DNA from: Thermoproteota archaeon
GTDB lineage: Archaea > Korarchaeota > JAOZGF01 > JAOZFZ01
Length of the DNA stretch: 64,000 nt
Direction of reading: 5' to 3'
Assembly (NCBI GenBank): GCA_027492035.1
Contig: JAOZFT010000001.1
Coordinates: 43,458-107,457, forward strand
Shown: positions 63,326 to 64,000 of the stretch, piece after piece
How positions within the stretch are numbered: position 1 is the stretch's first letter
Layout of the letters: each line of letters begins with the position of its first letter
Notes under the pieces: model-generated
Databases searched by the model: none
Seen by the model: the letters and a program-made list of their open reading frames with translations, nothing else
Told to the model about the DNA's origin: nothing
Translations under genes and position numbers: made by a program

Positions 63326-64000
63326 TTAGTACCTTATCCTCGGGTCAATATATGCATAAACGAGATCCACTATTAGACTAACCACCACAACAAAGATTGC
63401 ATAGAAAACAATGGTTCCTTGGACGGTGGTGAAGTCCCTGTAGGTTATCCTATCCATTAGAAAGGTACCCATTCCAGGCCAAGAGAAAGTGGTTTCTGTA
63501 AGAACAGCTCCAGCCAGCAAAATTGCAAACTGTAAACCCATCATTGTCAATATTGGAATAAAAGCGTTTTTCAGAGCATGCCTAAAAAAGATAAGCCTTG
63601 ACGGTATCCCTCTGGATTTAGCGGCCCTAATGAAATCTTTAGATAACACTTCAATAAGGCTAGATCTGACCAGTCTAGTATATGCACCTGAAAGAACGAA
63701 ACCCAAAGTAAGTGAAGGCAGGAAAAGGTATTTAAGAGCTGAGATGAGGCTTTTAAAGTTTAAAGTAAGTATGCTGTCCAGCACATATAACCCCGTGATT
63801 TTTTCAGGTTCAAGTAAAGGTTCGATTCTGCCCCCCACAGGAAGCCATTTAAGCCAAACACCGAAAATTAACTGGAGCATCATTCCAAGCCAAGGAATAA
63901 AGAGGGTATAAGCAACTACACTTAAAAGCCTCATCCCTACATCTAACCCTGTCCCTTTCTTAAGTGCCGCTATTGAACCTGTAACTAAACCAAACAGTAC
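63326..64000 (-). CDS. dppB: Dipeptide/oligopeptide ABC transporter permease (DppB type), 5' end outside window
   Basis: The frame is open from 63326 to the window edge, giving 225 residues. An internal ATG at 63934 is not the real start, since family members have 310-340 residues and the upstream codons (VLFGLVTGSIAALKKGTGLD) read as the normal DppB helix and cytoplasmic loop. The EAA loop KDFIRAAKSRGIPSRLIFFR and the C-terminal VDLVYAYIDPRIRY are present. The rest, and probably the binding-protein gene, lie beyond 64000. Confidence 0.88.
   Translation of the reverse strand, partial: VLFGLVTGSIAALKKGTGLDVGMRLLSVVAYTLFIPWLGMMLQLIFGVWLKWLPVGGRIEPLLEPEKITGLYVLDSILTLNFKSLISALKYLFLPSLTLGFVLSGAYTRLVRSSLIEVLSKDFIRAAKSRGIPSRLIFFRHALKNAFIPILTMMGLQFAILLAGAVLTETTFSWPGMGTFLMDRITYRDFTTVQGTIVFYAIFVVVVSLIVDLVYAYIDPRIRY

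Noticed and set aside
1-64000. tRNA, rRNA and CRISPR arrays
   Set aside because: A read-through by eye found no T-loop GGTTCRANNCC in a cloverleaf context, no rRNA stretch and no regularly spaced repeats; a covariance-model scan would settle tRNAs.

Overview
The window is AT-rich archaeal chromosome. Archaeal markers are an Orc1/Cdc6 initiator, a Clp1-type polynucleotide kinase, a split 2-oxoacid:ferredoxin oxidoreductase (korDABC), endonuclease V, GxGD membrane proteases, TATA-like boxes about 25 bases before transcription starts, strong GGAGGTGA-type ribosome binding sites (often before TTG or GTG starts) and a textbook C/D-box sRNA. The gene set fits an anaerobic Thermoproteota/TACK-type archaeon, perhaps Bathyarchaeia-like. 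That placement is inference from gene content only; there is no rRNA here.

Layout. 1-5 kb: the N-terminal part of isoleucyl-tRNA synthetase, then korDABC. 5-10 kb: an HD phosphohydrolase, a tiny Cys-rich ORF beside a broken ORF, an enoyl-CoA hydratase, a metallo-beta-lactamase-fold nuclease, endonuclease V, an 89-residue protein of unknown function and an MFS transporter. 11-19 kb: a secreted HExxH peptidase whose C-terminal zinc ribbon lies in another frame, Orc1/Cdc6, and a biotin ligase/acyl-CoA carboxylase operon. 19-24 kb: two signal-peptide-peptidase-like membrane aspartyl proteases around adenylate kinase, then a methyltransferase. 23-28 kb: larB, larC and a CooT-like protein (nickel), followed by two radical SAM genes of AmrS type. 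28-36 kb: DHH phosphoesterase, HTH-CBS regulator, C/D sRNA, tRNA-binding protein, Clp1, Hsp20, a nucleotidyltransferase and two unknowns. 37-40 kb: a CbiMNQO/NikMNQO metal importer with a His-rich ATPase tail and an inverted repeat before its promoter. 41-44 kb: two adjacent radical SAM genes (candidate archaeal lipoyl synthase pair) and MoeA. 44-50 kb and 60-64 kb: two dipeptide/oligopeptide ABC loci. Between them lie a coiled-coil/membrane pair, a third AmrS-like gene, a thioredoxin-CcdA fusion, a decayed TnpB, a metallophosphoesterase and a DUF3160 protein.

Together the genes suggest a peptide-using heterotroph: peptide importers and a surface protease feed 2-oxoacid oxidation by ferredoxin enzymes and biotin-dependent carboxylation of acyl-CoA. 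Nickel handling (LarB, LarC, CooT-like, Nik/Cbi importer) and radical SAM chemistry (five such genes) are strongly represented. No CRISPR array, rRNA or tRNA gene was recognised by eye. Start codons were moved from the longest open frame where a ribosome binding site or family N-terminus argued for it.
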